Shown here: piece by piece, positions 1 to 7,982 of the stretch
Layout: each line of letters starts with the position of its first letter
Numbering within the stretch: position 1 is the stretch's first letter
NCBI GenBank assembly: GCA_018374635.1
Contig: JAHAEW010000025.1
Span: 1 to 39,210 of the forward strand
DNA from: Clostridiales bacterium
GTDB lineage: Bacteria > Bacillota > Clostridia > Oscillospirales > Oscillospiraceae
DNA length: 39,210 nt
Reading direction: 5' to 3'
Program-made: the position numbers and the translations under genes
Notes under the pieces: generated by a model
What the model saw: only the letters and a program-made list of their open reading frames with translations
What the model was told of the DNA's origin: nothing
The model's database searches: none

Positions 1-979
1 AGAGGATCACACGGTCCCCGGCGCGGATCTCCACCTGCTTGTGGGTGTTGAACGCCATGCGGGTCAGGGCGGACATGGTCTCTCCCTGGCTTCCGGTGGT
101 AATGATGCACACCTTGTTGTCAGGCAGGCTCTTGATGTGGTTGACGTCCACCAGAACGCCGTCCGGGATCTTCATATACCCCAGCTCCACTGATACTTTC
201 ATGGCGTTCTCCATGCTCCGTCCGGTCACGGCCACCTTACGTCCGTACTTGGCCGCCACCGAGATCACCTGCTGGAGCCGGTCCACATTGGATGCGAAGG
301 TGGTGACGATGATCCGGTTATCACATCCGCGGAACAGCGCGTCAAAGGAGGCCCCCACGCTCCGCTCACTCTTGGTGAAGCCCGGACGCTCCACATTGGT
401 GGAGTCGGCCAGCAGGGCCAGGACCCCCTTCTTCCCTAGTTCGCCCAGACGGGCCAGGTCGGTCATGCCGCCCTGGATGGGGGTGGTGTCGATCTTGAAG
501 TCGCCCGTGTGGACCACCGTGCCTACCGGCGTCTTGATGGCAAAGGCCACGGCGTCGGCAATCGAGTGGTTCACATGGATGAACTCCACCGAGAATTTCC
601 CGGCCTTGACCACCTCGCCGGCCTCGCAGGTGATGAGCTTGGTCTTGTCCGCCAGGCGGTGCTCCTCCAGCTTGAGCCGTACCAGCCCCGCCGTCATGCG
701 GGTTGCATAGATGGGCACATTGACGCTGCGCAGGAGATAGGGAATGGAGCCTATATGGTCTTCATGCCCGTGGGTGAGGAAAATGCCCCGGATCCTGTCC
801 TGATTCTTGATGAGATAGGTGAAATCCGGGATGACCACGTCAATGCCGTACATATCGTCATCCGGGAAGCCCATACCCACATCCACAATAATAATATCCC
901 CGCCGTATTCATATACGGTCAGATTCTTGCCGATCTCATTGAGACCGCCCAGGGAAATAATTTTCAGTTTTTCTGCCAT
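1..979 (-). CDS. rnj: Ribonuclease J (5' portion, cut by window edge)
   Basis: Metallo-beta-lactamase/beta-CASP ribonuclease that degrades and processes mRNA with endonuclease and 5'-to-3' exonuclease activity. About 326 residues are inside the window, against roughly 555 for the full family length; the C-terminal part lies to the left. The start MAEKLKIISLGGLNEIGKNL is the family's conserved N-terminus. The metal-binding motif HGHEDH falls at about residues 70-75, followed by a conserved HTGDFKID stretch and the beta-CASP region (TNVERPGFT, then GRSMENAMKVS). The ATG at 979 is chosen by family convention. The AAGGAG upstream is about 15 bases away, rather far, and an in-frame TTG at 991 would sit much closer to it. 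A long leader of about 280 bases separates the gene from its best upstream -10 element. Confidence 0.95.
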   Translation of the reverse strand, partial: MAEKLKIISLGGLNEIGKNLTVYEYGGDIIIVDVGMGFPDDDMYGIDVVIPDFTYLIKNQDRIRGIFLTHGHEDHIGSIPYLLRSVNVPIYATRMTAGLVRLKLEEHRLADKTKLITCEAGEVVKAGKFSVEFIHVNHSIADAVAFAIKTPVGTVVHTGDFKIDTTPIQGGMTDLARLGELGKKGVLALLADSTNVERPGFTKSERSVGASFDALFRGCDNRIIVTTFASNVDRLQQVISVAAKYGRKVAVTGRSMENAMKVSVELGYMKIPDGVLVDVNHIKSLPDNKVCIITTGSQGETMSALTRMAFNTHKQVEIRAGDRVIL

Positions 980-1279
980 GTTGAGATTCAAACACTCCTT
1001 TTCTAAATAAACACGTCATCGAAATCATCTCGTCCGCCGCGCCTGTTCCGCCGCAAGGCGGAGACCGGCGCCGGACTCAAGGACACATTTCTTTTGGGTG
1101 CACGAAACCAAGGGCGGCCCGTCCCACTCTTTCCGGCCCTGCCTCGCCGAAAAAAGGGGATCGTTTTCTCCGTCCCGGAATCGGATGTAAGCTGTGTCCT
1201 GCCTTATTTTCAGTGCGCTCGACGCACATAAAGCCATAAAAAAGGTACCCGCATGGGATACAATGGTGATTATAGTATA
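980..1279 (-). promoter_or_regulatory. Long RNase J leader and candidate promoter
   Basis: On the minus strand the sequence TATACTATAAT (1269-1279) is a strong -10 region. The matching -35 is poor, with only T-rich sequence at the right distance. If it is used, the RNase J mRNA has a 5' leader of about 280 bases. No convincing gene lies in the leader; the short open frames there have no family look. The leader has a GC-rich part at about 1035-1075 that can fold (CCGCCTTGCGGCGG on the minus strand). Confidence 0.4.
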
Positions 1280-1364
1280 CCATGCTTTCCCCAAAAAGTA
1301 TACTTCTATTTTCCGTATGCTCCATCAGACGGCCCCCGGCCCCGCCTTCTGCTGTCTTTATCCT

Positions 1365-1393
1365 TTGCAGCCAGGGGGAAAATATGGTACAAT
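1365..1393 (+). promoter_or_regulatory. Sigma-A promoter for the DUF1653/ArsC-like operon
   Basis: TTGCAG (1365-1370) and TACAAT (1388-1393) are separated by 17 bases, a good housekeeping promoter. It lies about 50 bases before the DUF1653 start codon. Confidence 0.6.
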
Positions 1394-1444
1394 CAGCGGT
1401 ATGAAACAGCCGCATGTCTGCGCGGAGAAAGAGGATGTGTTCCC

Positions 1445-1663
1445 ATGCAGGAGATCAAGCCGGGCCGCTACCGCCATTTCAAGGGGATGGAGTACCAAGT
1501 GCTTTATACCGCCCGCCACTCGGAGACCATGGAGCCCATGGTGGTCTACCAGGCGCTCTATGGGGAGCGCGGCATCTGGGTCCGGCCGGCCGCCATGTGG
1601 AGCGAGCGGGTGGAGCGGGACGGCTATGCCGGCCCACGCTTCCGCCCCATAGAGGAGGAATAA
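1445..1663 (+). CDS. DUF1653 family small protein
   Basis: A 72-residue protein of the DUF1653 family, a small single-domain family of unknown function found widely in bacteria. The family hallmarks are visible: PGRYRHFKGMEYQVLYTARH near the N-terminus, then E-x-M-V-V-Y-Q-A-L-Y and a C-terminal W-V-R-P-xx-M-W segment. The ATG at 1445 follows an AGAGG and gives the usual family length; a longer in-frame opening from 1253 would add non-conserved sequence and overlap the promoter. It is followed after four bases by the ArsC-like gene, so the two are probably co-translated. No enzymatic function can be assigned. Confidence 0.85.
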   Translation: MQEIKPGRYRHFKGMEYQVLYTARHSETMEPMVVYQALYGERGIWVRPAAMWSERVERDGYAGPRFRPIEEE

Positions 1664-1667
1664 ACCG

Positions 1668-2000
1668 GTGAACATTCAGATTTTCGGCACCTCCAAGTGC
1701 TTTGATACCAAGAAGGCCCAGCGCTATTTCAAGGAGCGCCGGGTCAAATTTCAGCTGGTGGACCTGTCCAAATACGGCATCAGCAGGGGAGAACTGACCA
1801 GCGTGAAAAACGCCTTGGGCCTGGACGCCCTCATCAACTCCAAGCACCCGGACGCGCCGCTGCTCACCTATCTGGCCTATGACGCCGACAAGCTGGAAAA
1901 GCTGCTGGACGATCCCCGGCTGCTGCGCACCCCCATCGTCCGCAACGGGAGACAGGCTACCGTGGGTTACTGCCCCGATGTTTGGAAAACCTGGGAATAA
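1668..2000 (+). CDS. ArsC/Spx-family thioredoxin-fold protein
   Basis: A 110-residue ArsC-family protein with the N-terminal FGTSKCFDTKKAQRYF signature; the single cysteine at residue 11 sits where arsenate reductases and Spx have their redox cysteine. A TPIVRNG segment (cis-proline region) and a C-terminal GYCPDVWKTW follow. There is no CxxC as in the redox-sensing Spx proteins, and no arsenic-resistance genes are nearby, so a true arsenate reductase is not supported; a thiol-linked regulatory or reductase role is possible. The start is a GTG at 1668, with AGGAGG overlapping the end of the preceding gene. The gene ends just before the hairpin repeat block. Confidence 0.85.
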   Translation: MNIQIFGTSKCFDTKKAQRYFKERRVKFQLVDLSKYGISRGELTSVKNALGLDALINSKHPDAPLLTYLAYDADKLEKLLDDPRLLRTPIVRNGRQATVGYCPDVWKTWE

Positions 2001-2008
2001 CGGATCTA

Positions 2009-2326
2009 TGCCCTGCCACTCTCCTTTGGGAGGGATGCGCAGGGCACACCAGCGTGTCGAAAAACTTCGACACGCTTCTCAAAAATGCAGGCATTTTTTC
2101 GAGGGGATGCAGCCCACTGCGTCGCACGCGCAAAGCGCGCACGCTTGTGGACTGAGAAGAGTGTTTTCCGACGTACACGCCGCCGGAAAACACTATTTTG
2201 ACTCTCTTCCGCCGTCTGCGGACGGCGGAACTCTGCGAGGCTCTTGCGCTCCTATACTCACAAAAGTATAACACCGCTGTGCCCTGCCGCCCTCCTTTGG
2301 GAGGGGTGCGCAGGGCACATTTTTTT
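2009..2326. repeat. Intergenic hairpin repeat block with flanking direct repeats
   Basis: About 310 bases made almost entirely of inverted repeats. Two near-identical copies of a roughly 39-base hairpin unit flank it (2009-2047 and 2279-2318; both contain CTCCTTTGGGAGGG and GCGCAGGGCAC). Between them lie a perfect 10-bp stem GCGTGTCGAA/TTCGACACGC (2052-2061/2066-2075), a perfect 8-bp stem AAAAATGC/GCATTTTT (2081-2088/2091-2098) and an 11-bp stem AGTGTTTTCCG/CGGAAAACACT (2160-2170/2184-2194). Parts recur elsewhere in the window: the 2052-2113 part at 16832, 22097 and 39114, and the 2224-2270 part at 13652. No protein is encoded. It resembles a non-autonomous mobile or REP-like element. Confidence 0.75.
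2279..2326 (+). terminator. Rho-independent terminator after the ArsC-like gene
   Basis: GTGCCCTGC (2279-2287) pairs with GCAGGGCAC (2310-2318), with an inner CCTCC/GGAGG stem, and is followed by seven Ts (2320-2326). It is the right-hand flank of the repeat block, so a repeat copy may have been recruited as terminator. Confidence 0.75.
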
Positions 2327-3311
2327 ACCGGTAGCGCGCTCCCACCTGCTCCAGCTGGCGCCGGTAGGCCTCCACCGCCCAGTCCGGTCCGGTGAGCTCA
2401 ACCCCCGTACCCAGGCCGAAGATCCAGCCCATGAACTGCGGACTCACCACTACCGGCACCGTGACGGTAAAATGGTCCTCCCCATCGGGGATCAGGATGC
2501 TCTCTCCCCCAAAACGGTCCAGCACCACACCCACCAGGCCCTTTTCGCACCGCAGGCGGACCATTCCCTCCCGGCCGCCGAACATGCCGAAGTGCTTTTG
2601 CCCATAGGCGGCCGCGTCAAAAGCCCGGCCGGACCCGTCCCCCTCTCTGGGCTGGGAAAGGACGGCGAGCCCGTCCATCTTATCCACCCGATAGTGACGC
2701 ATCTCCCCCTTATCGTGGTCAAAGCCGGCCAGGTAGTAGTTCTCACTGTCCCAGATCAGACCATAGGGGGATACCCGGTAGCGCGCTCCCTCCCGTCGAA
2801 AGACCTTCTCCTTAGCCACATTGTACTCAAAGTAGCGGAAGGACACCTGCCTTCCCGTGGAGAGCGCCGTGTGGAGCTGGTCGATGGTGTAGTACACACT
2901 CTCATTCATGGTCTTGGCCCGGCCCGTCACGTAGACCTGCCGCTGGAGCTGGCGGGCCTGGTGGATGCTGGCGAGCCCCTCCAGCTTGTGGATGAGAGCC
3001 CGGCTCTTGTCCGGCGTGATGAATTTACAGGACTGCACCGCGTCCACCAGCAGCTTGAGCTCCGGCAGCTGAAAGAGCCGCTCTCCCACAAACCAGCCCC
3101 CGCCCCGTCCCCGGCGCTGGTGGATATCCAGCCCGAAGCGGGAGAGCGTCTCCATATCATCGTAGAGGCTCTTCCGCTCGGCGGCGATCCCCCTCTCCTC
3201 CAGTGCCGAGCGCAGCTGCTCTGTGGCCAGAGGATGCTCTTCATCGGAGCGCTCCAGCAGCAGCGCCTGGAGCGTGAGCAGTTTCAGCTTCTGATTAGAA
3301 TGTCTGGCCAT
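2325..3311 (-). CDS. WYL-domain transcriptional regulator
   Basis: A 328-residue regulator of the DeoR/WYL type. An N-terminal winged helix-turn-helix (about residues 5-70: NQKLKLLTLQALLLER, then TTEQLRSALEERGI-like and SLYDDMETLSRFG) is followed by a WYL domain (about 125-220, with VSPYGLIWDSENYYLAGFD in place of the W-Y-L core) and a WCX C-terminal extension with the LRCEKGLVGVVLDRFG segment. WYL domains are thought to sense small molecules or nucleic acids. MARHSNQ at 3311 is preferred because relatives start that way; MKC at 3323 is also possible and lies right on a GGGGAG. It is monocistronic, divergent from the epimerase operon, so it may regulate that operon, but nothing in the sequence proves it. 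Confidence 0.88.
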   Translation of the reverse strand: MARHSNQKLKLLTLQALLLERSDEEHPLATEQLRSALEERGIAAERKSLYDDMETLSRFGLDIHQRRGRGGGWFVGERLFQLPELKLLVDAVQSCKFITPDKSRALIHKLEGLASIHQARQLQRQVYVTGRAKTMNESVYYTIDQLHTALSTGRQVSFRYFEYNVAKEKVFRREGARYRVSPYGLIWDSENYYLAGFDHDKGEMRHYRVDKMDGLAVLSQPREGDGSGRAFDAAAYGQKHFGMFGGREGMVRLRCEKGLVGVVLDRFGGESILIPDGEDHFTVTVPVVVSPQFMGWIFGLGTGVELTGPDWAVEAYRRQLEQVGARYR

Positions 3312-3566
3312 GGCGCACTTCATCTCCCCTTCAGGTCCTTTTATTTTTAGTATACCTTCTTTTTCCGGTTCGGGAAAGGACTTCCGTCCTTTTTGCACTG
3401 CCGCTTTTCCTCGATAAAGTGAGAAAAGATACGGTTCTTTTCCCGCTTTTCCTCTTTTTGCTCCTCAGATATCTCTATTTCCCGTTTTGAAATATTTCTC
3501 CACCAATATTGCAATCTATCCAAATGCCCACCGTATTCCCCCGCTCTCTTTTTCCTTTTTCTACCG

Positions 3567-3596
3567 TTGCACTTTACAAATACCAGAATTTATGCT
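3567..3596 (+). promoter_or_regulatory. Candidate promoter of the epimerase/importer operon
   Basis: TTGCAC (3567-3572) and TATGCT (3591-3596) with an 18-base spacer, inside a strikingly A/T-rich divergent intergenic region (3312-3705). The inferred leader is about 105 bases, and a second TACAAT (3649-3654) without a -35 lies within it. No riboswitch or clear operator was recognised in the region. Confidence 0.5.
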
Positions 3597-3705
3597 ACCA
3601 TTTTAGCAATTATAAAATTTTCTGTCCGTATGTTAAAAATGCAATTTTGTACAATCTTAATTTCATTTTATTCAGTCGCCCGATTGGGAATGGAGGCATT
3701 TTACT

Positions 3706-4794
3706 ATGATCATTCGGGATATCCAAATCGGAGAGATCTCCCTTCCGCTGGCCCGCCCGTTTAAGACCGCCCTGCGCACAGTAGAGCATGTGGACGATAT
3801 TGTGGTCCGCGTGGTGGCCGACACCGGCGAGATGGGCTATGGCGAGGCTCCCCCCACCGCGGTCATCACCGGAGATACCAAGGGCTCCGTGGCCTGCGCC
3901 ATCCGGGAGTTCATCCGTCCCAACCTCATCGGCATGGATGTGGAAGATCTAGACGGCATCATGAAGCGCCTCCACGGCTGCATCCTGAAAAACACTTCCG
4001 CCAAGGCGGCGGTGGATATGGCCGTCTATGATTTGTGGGCCAAGCGCTGGGGGGCTCCCCTCTACAAGCTTCTGGGCGGGGCCAGGACCTCTTTCCGCAC
4101 CGATATCACCATCTCGGTCAATCACACCGATGAGATGGTGGCCGACGCGCTGGACGCCGTGGCCCGGGGCTACAACATCTTGAAGATCAAGGTTGGAAAG
4201 GACGGCGCCGGCGATGTGGAGCGCATCGCCGCCATCCGGGAGGCTGTGGGTCCCGATGTACAGCTCCGGGTGGACGCCAACCAGGGCTGGACCCCCAAGC
4301 AGTCGGTGGCCATCATCTCCGCCATGGAGGACCGGAATCTGAACATCGAGCTGGTGGAACAGCCGGTGAAGGCCCACGACATCACCGGAATGCAGTTTGT
4401 CACCAGCCGGGTCTACACCCCTATCCTGGCGGACGAAAGCGTGTTCTCGCCCGCCGACGCCATTGATATCATACAGAGGGGGGCCGCCGACCTCATCAAC
4501 ATCAAGCTGATGAAAACCGGAGGCATCCACCAGGCCCTCAAGATCTGCGATGTGGCTGAACTCTACGGCGTGGAGTGCATGATCGGCTGCATGCTGGAGT
4601 CCAAGCTCTCGGTCTCGGCTGCCGCCCATCTCTGCTGCGGCCGGAGCGTTATCACCAAGGCCGACCTGGACGGCCCCTCCCTGTGCTCGGTGGACCCCTT
4701 TACCGGCGGGCCCGTCTTTGAAGAGGCGCTGGTCACCATGCCAGATGCGCCCGGCGTGGGACTTTCCGCCATTCCCTGCGAACACTGGAGCTGA
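3706..4794 (+). CDS. ykfB: L-Ala-D/L-Glu-type dipeptide epimerase
   Basis: A 362-residue enolase-superfamily enzyme that inverts the second residue of dipeptides, classically L-Ala-D-Glu to L-Ala-L-Glu, so that murein peptides can be degraded by ordinary peptidases. The catalytic KxK is at K160/K162 (ILKIKVG), the metal ligands at D190 (VDANQGW), E218 (VEQPV) and D243 (LADES), and the second catalytic lysine at about K267 (NIKLMKTGG). The D320-L-D322 pair matches the DxD motif that in Bacillus subtilis YkfB binds the dipeptide amino group, which favours dipeptide epimerase over muconate cycloisomerase or o-succinylbenzoate synthase. ATG at 3706 follows GGAGG by nine bases. It heads a same-strand run with a peptide importer and murein-type peptidases, as in the B. 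subtilis dpp-ykf operon. Confidence 0.92.
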   Translation: MIIRDIQIGEISLPLARPFKTALRTVEHVDDIVVRVVADTGEMGYGEAPPTAVITGDTKGSVACAIREFIRPNLIGMDVEDLDGIMKRLHGCILKNTSAKAAVDMAVYDLWAKRWGAPLYKLLGGARTSFRTDITISVNHTDEMVADALDAVARGYNILKIKVGKDGAGDVERIAAIREAVGPDVQLRVDANQGWTPKQSVAIISAMEDRNLNIELVEQPVKAHDITGMQFVTSRVYTPILADESVFSPADAIDIIQRGAADLINIKLMKTGGIHQALKICDVAELYGVECMIGCMLESKLSVSAAAHLCCGRSVITKADLDGPSLCSVDPFTGGPVFEEALVTMPDAPGVGLSAIPCEHWS

Positions 4795-4910
4795 CCCCAG
4801 ACTTTGAGTCCACCCCCAAACACATATCTTCAAGGGGCAGGGGACGCCCTCCCTTGTTGATACACGCCCCCTCCTCGGGGCTGATCTTGAATGGAAAGAA
4901 GGAGACGTGT

Positions 4911-6878
4911 GTGAAACGAGTGAAAAAACTGCTTGCTCTGACCCTGGCCCTGTCCATGACCGCCGGTCTCGCAGCCTGCGGCGGCGAGGGCGGCTCCGCC
5001 GCCGGCGAGTCCGTCTACCGTCAGCTCTATGCCAGCGAGGTGGAGACCCTCAACTATCTCTACACCGCCAATACCAACGACTATCAGATGTGCGCCAACA
5101 TGGTGGACTGTCTGGTGGAATACGACCCCTACGGCGTGATGCAGCCCGCCCTGGCCGAAAGCTGGGAGCACAATGAGGACTATACCCAGTGGACCTTTCA
5201 GATCCGCCAGGGCGTCAAGTGGGTGAACGCCCAGGGCGAGGAGGTGGCCGACGTCACCGCTCACGACTGGGTCTCCTCCGCCAAGTGGGTCAACGACGCC
5301 GCCAACAGCTCCTCCAACCAGTACATGTACAACGGAATCGTCAAGAACGCCCAGGAGTACTTCAACTACACCGCCTATCTGCTGGAGAGTGAGAACGGCG
5401 CCAAGACCACCGACGCCGACGGCAATCCTATTGAGCCCGTACCCGAGGTGAGTTTCGACGATGTGGGCGTCAAGGCGGTAGACGACTACACCCTGGTCTA
5501 CACCATGGCCTCTCCCTGCACTTACTTCCCCTCCGTGCTGTCCTACACCACCTATATGCCGGTGTACGGCCCCTTCCTGGAGGAACAGGGCGACATGTTC
5601 GGCGTGGACAATCAGTCCGTGCTCTACAACGGCGCCTACATCATGTCCGAGTTTGAGCCCCAGAACCACCGGACGCTTGTGAAGAACCCCACCTACTGGG
5701 ACAAGGACAACGTCTTTATCGACAAGCTGGAGTTCCGCTACAACGCCTCCGCCACCACCCTGGGCCCCGAGTCCTTCCTGCGCGGCGAGGTGGACTATGC
5801 CGAGCTGGACGCCTCCCTGCTCTCGGCCTGGCAGAATGACCCCGAGAAGCAGAATCAGCTCTCGGCCAGCCGTCCCAGCGTGGCTTTCTCCTATTTCTTC
5901 TGCTTCAACTTTGAGCCCCGCTTCGACGTGTCCCTGGACCCCGACAACTGGATGCTGGCGGTGAACAATGAGAATTTCCGTCAGTCCATCTTCCACGCTC
6001 TGGACCGGGTCAACGCCCTGGAGGTGGTGGAGCCCAACACCCCGGAAAACCTCCTCAGCAACACCATCACCCCCGCCACCTTTACCGAGGCCGCCGGCCT
6101 GGATTACACCCAGTATCCCGCGCTGAAGGCCATCTCGGACGGCGACAGCTTTGACGAGGCCGCCGCGCTGGACTACAAGGCCAAGGCCGTGGAGGAGCTC
6201 ACCGCCGCCGGCGCCAGCTTCCCCATCCAGATGTACATGCGCTACAACCCCGCCACCACCAACTGGGATAAGGAGTGCCAGGTCATCGAGCAGCAGCTGG
6301 AGGGCCTGCTGGGCGCCGACTACATCGACGTGGTGGTGGAGGCCGGCCCCTCCACCAACTTCCTCTCCATGGTCCGCCGCACCGGCGACTACGGTTTTAT
6401 GAAGTGCAACTGGGGCGCCGACTACGCCGACCCCCAGACCTGGACCGATCCCTTCAAGGCCCAGGATAACTCCTATAACTTCATGGCCCAGGACCCCGAT
6501 CTGCAGATCGGCCAGGAGCCCTGCACCAACAAATCCCCCGAGACCCAGGCCCTGATGGAGGAGTACTACGCCCTCATCGACGCGGCCAAGGCTATCACCA
6601 CCGACGACGAGGCCCGCTACACCGCCTTTGCCGAGGCCGAGGCCTTCCTCATCGAGCACGCCATCGTCATCCCCTTCTCCATCTCCAGCTCCGCCGGCTA
6701 TGTGGCCACCCGCCTCAACGTGTTTGAGGCCCAGTACGCCCCCTACGGCATGGCCCTCCAGAGCTTCAAGTTCCAGAAACTGCGGGAGGAGCCCATGGGC
6801 CTGGAGGAGTTCAACTCCCTCTATGACCAGTGGCTCAAGGACCGCACCGCCGCCATCACTGCCGCGGACGCCGAGTAA
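4911..6878 (+). CDS. dppE: Peptide ABC transporter substrate-binding lipoprotein
   Basis: Family 5 extracellular solute-binding protein of the OppA/DppA type, 655 residues, that captures di- or oligopeptides at the cell surface for the permeases next door. A positive N-terminus (KRVKK), a hydrophobic stretch and the lipobox LAAC (Cys23) mark it as a lipoprotein. SBP_bac_5 features include LAESWEHNEDYTQWTFQIR near residues 65-85 and the RLNVFEAQYAPYG-type C-terminal end. The start is the GTG at 4911, seven bases after AAGGAG; the alternative ATG at 4854 would bury the signal peptide. It is about 110 residues longer than typical OppA proteins. Its context with an epimerase and wall-peptide hydrolases suggests murein peptides as ligands; this is inference. 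A very stable hairpin follows the gene. Confidence 0.93.
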   Translation: MKRVKKLLALTLALSMTAGLAACGGEGGSAAGESVYRQLYASEVETLNYLYTANTNDYQMCANMVDCLVEYDPYGVMQPALAESWEHNEDYTQWTFQIRQGVKWVNAQGEEVADVTAHDWVSSAKWVNDAANSSSNQYMYNGIVKNAQEYFNYTAYLLESENGAKTTDADGNPIEPVPEVSFDDVGVKAVDDYTLVYTMASPCTYFPSVLSYTTYMPVYGPFLEEQGDMFGVDNQSVLYNGAYIMSEFEPQNHRTLVKNPTYWDKDNVFIDKLEFRYNASATTLGPESFLRGEVDYAELDASLLSAWQNDPEKQNQLSASRPSVAFSYFFCFNFEPRFDVSLDPDNWMLAVNNENFRQSIFHALDRVNALEVVEPNTPENLLSNTITPATFTEAAGLDYTQYPALKAISDGDSFDEAAALDYKAKAVEELTAAGASFPIQMYMRYNPATTNWDKECQVIEQQLEGLLGADYIDVVVEAGPSTNFLSMVRRTGDYGFMKCNWGADYADPQTWTDPFKAQDNSYNFMAQDPDLQIGQEPCTNKSPETQALMEEYYALIDAAKAITTDDEARYTAFAEAEAFLIEHAIVIPFSISSSAGYVATRLNVFEAQYAPYGMALQSFKFQKLREEPMGLEEFNSLYDQWLKDRTAAITAADAE

Positions 6879-6887
6879 CCTCTCTGC

Positions 6888-6918
6888 GGGCGCCCCGGAC
6901 CCTGCGTCCGGGGCGCCC
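6888..6918 (+). terminator. Strong intercistronic hairpin after the binding-protein gene
   Basis: GGGCGCCCCGGAC (6888-6900) pairs perfectly over 13 bp with GTCCGGGGCGCCC (6906-6918), loop CCTGC, followed by only a weak CTTCTCCCAGTCTTTCT. It probably causes partial termination or protects the upstream mRNA 3' end, giving more binding protein than permease, as is common in ABC importer operons. Confidence 0.6.
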
Positions 6919-7031
6919 CTTCTCCCAGTCTTTCTGTTACAGCCGCCCTATATGACGGCCCCAGGTCCTGTGTGGGGCCGTGATATACCCCGGCCGTGTC
7001 TCCCATTTTCCTCTCAAGGAGGTCTCGTCTC

Positions 7032-7982
7032 ATGGCGAAATACATATTTAAACGCCTGCTGCGCTCCCTGCTGACCCTGTTTATCATTGTGACCGTCGTC
7101 TTTTCCCTGCTGCGCCTGATGCCCATTGAGGGCTATTTTCAGAACTTTGAAAAGATGAGCGCGGTCCAGGTGGAACTGGGGCTCAAGGAACTGGGGCTGG
7201 ACAAGCCACTCCCAGCCCAGCTGCTGGATTTTTACAGCGATCTGCTCCACGGTGACCTGGGCGTGTCCAACAAATACCGCCGCAACGTGCCGGTCACCAA
7301 GATCATCGCCGAGAAGGTGCCGGTCTCCATGGCCATCGGCCTGACCTCTCTGGGCATCGCCCTGGCGGTGGGCCTGCCCATGGGTATCCTCATGGCCCGC
7401 TCCACCCGCACCAGGCACAAGATCGGCGACAAGCTGGGCACCGCCTTCATCGTTCTGATCCAGGCCGTCCCAGCCGCGGTCTACTACCTGGTCATCCAGC
7501 TCTACGGCACGAAATATCTGAACCTTCCCATGCAGGTCAGCAGCGGGCGGCCCGTCACCTACATCCTCCCCATCCTCTCCCTGGCCCTGGGCAACATCGC
7601 CTATTACGCCATGTGGCTGCGGCGGTATATGGTGGATGAGTCCAACAAGGACTATGTGAAGCTGGCCCGGGCCAAGGGCGTGCCCGCCTCGGCCATCTCC
7701 CGCAGGCACGTGTTCCGAAACGCCTTTGTGCCCCTGGTCCAGTTCATTCCCACCTCGGTGATCCTGACCCTGATGGGCTCCCTCTATGTGGAGAGCCTCT
7801 ACTCCATCCCCGGCATGGGCGGCCTACTGGTCAACGTCATCCAGCGTCAGGACAACACCGTGGTCCAGGGCCTGGTGCTTTTCTATGCCGCCATCAGCAT
7901 CCTGGGCCTGCTGGTGGGCGATATCCTTATGGCGATCGTGGATCCCCGCATTACCTTTGGCAAGAAAGAAGGTGGCCGCTGA
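7032..7982 (+). CDS. dppB: Peptide ABC transporter permease (DppB/OppB type)
   Basis: A 316-residue inner-membrane permease of the DppB/OppB family. It begins MAKYIFKRLLRSLLTLFIIV, the typical first transmembrane helix, and carries further helices plus the cytoplasmic EAA loop (YVKLARAKGVPASAISRRHV, about residues 210-230) that contacts the ATPases. ATG at 7032 follows CAAGGAGG; an upstream in-frame ATG at 6996 has no conserved sequence. Its stop overlaps the start of the second permease (TGATG), so the two are translationally coupled. Confidence 0.93.
   Translation: MAKYIFKRLLRSLLTLFIIVTVVFSLLRLMPIEGYFQNFEKMSAVQVELGLKELGLDKPLPAQLLDFYSDLLHGDLGVSNKYRRNVPVTKIIAEKVPVSMAIGLTSLGIALAVGLPMGILMARSTRTRHKIGDKLGTAFIVLIQAVPAAVYYLVIQLYGTKYLNLPMQVSSGRPVTYILPILSLALGNIAYYAMWLRRYMVDESNKDYVKLARAKGVPASAISRRHVFRNAFVPLVQFIPTSVILTLMGSLYVESLYSIPGMGGLLVNVIQRQDNTVVQGLVLFYAAISILGLLVGDILMAIVDPRITFGKKEGGR

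Noticed and set aside
1025..1415. Small minus-strand genes in the RNase J leader
   Set aside because: The open frames have no family resemblance, overlap each other in different frames and lack good ribosome binding sites.
1668..2000. Arsenate reductase for arsenic resistance
   Set aside because: It is an ArsC-fold protein, but no arsR, arsB or acr3 gene is nearby and the extra catalytic residues cannot be confirmed.
3616..3630. Possible CodY box (AATTTTCTG...) upstream of the epimerase operon
   Set aside because: Only the first nine bases fit the 15-base consensus and the second half does not, so it is not enough to claim a CodY site even though the B. subtilis dpp operon is CodY-controlled.
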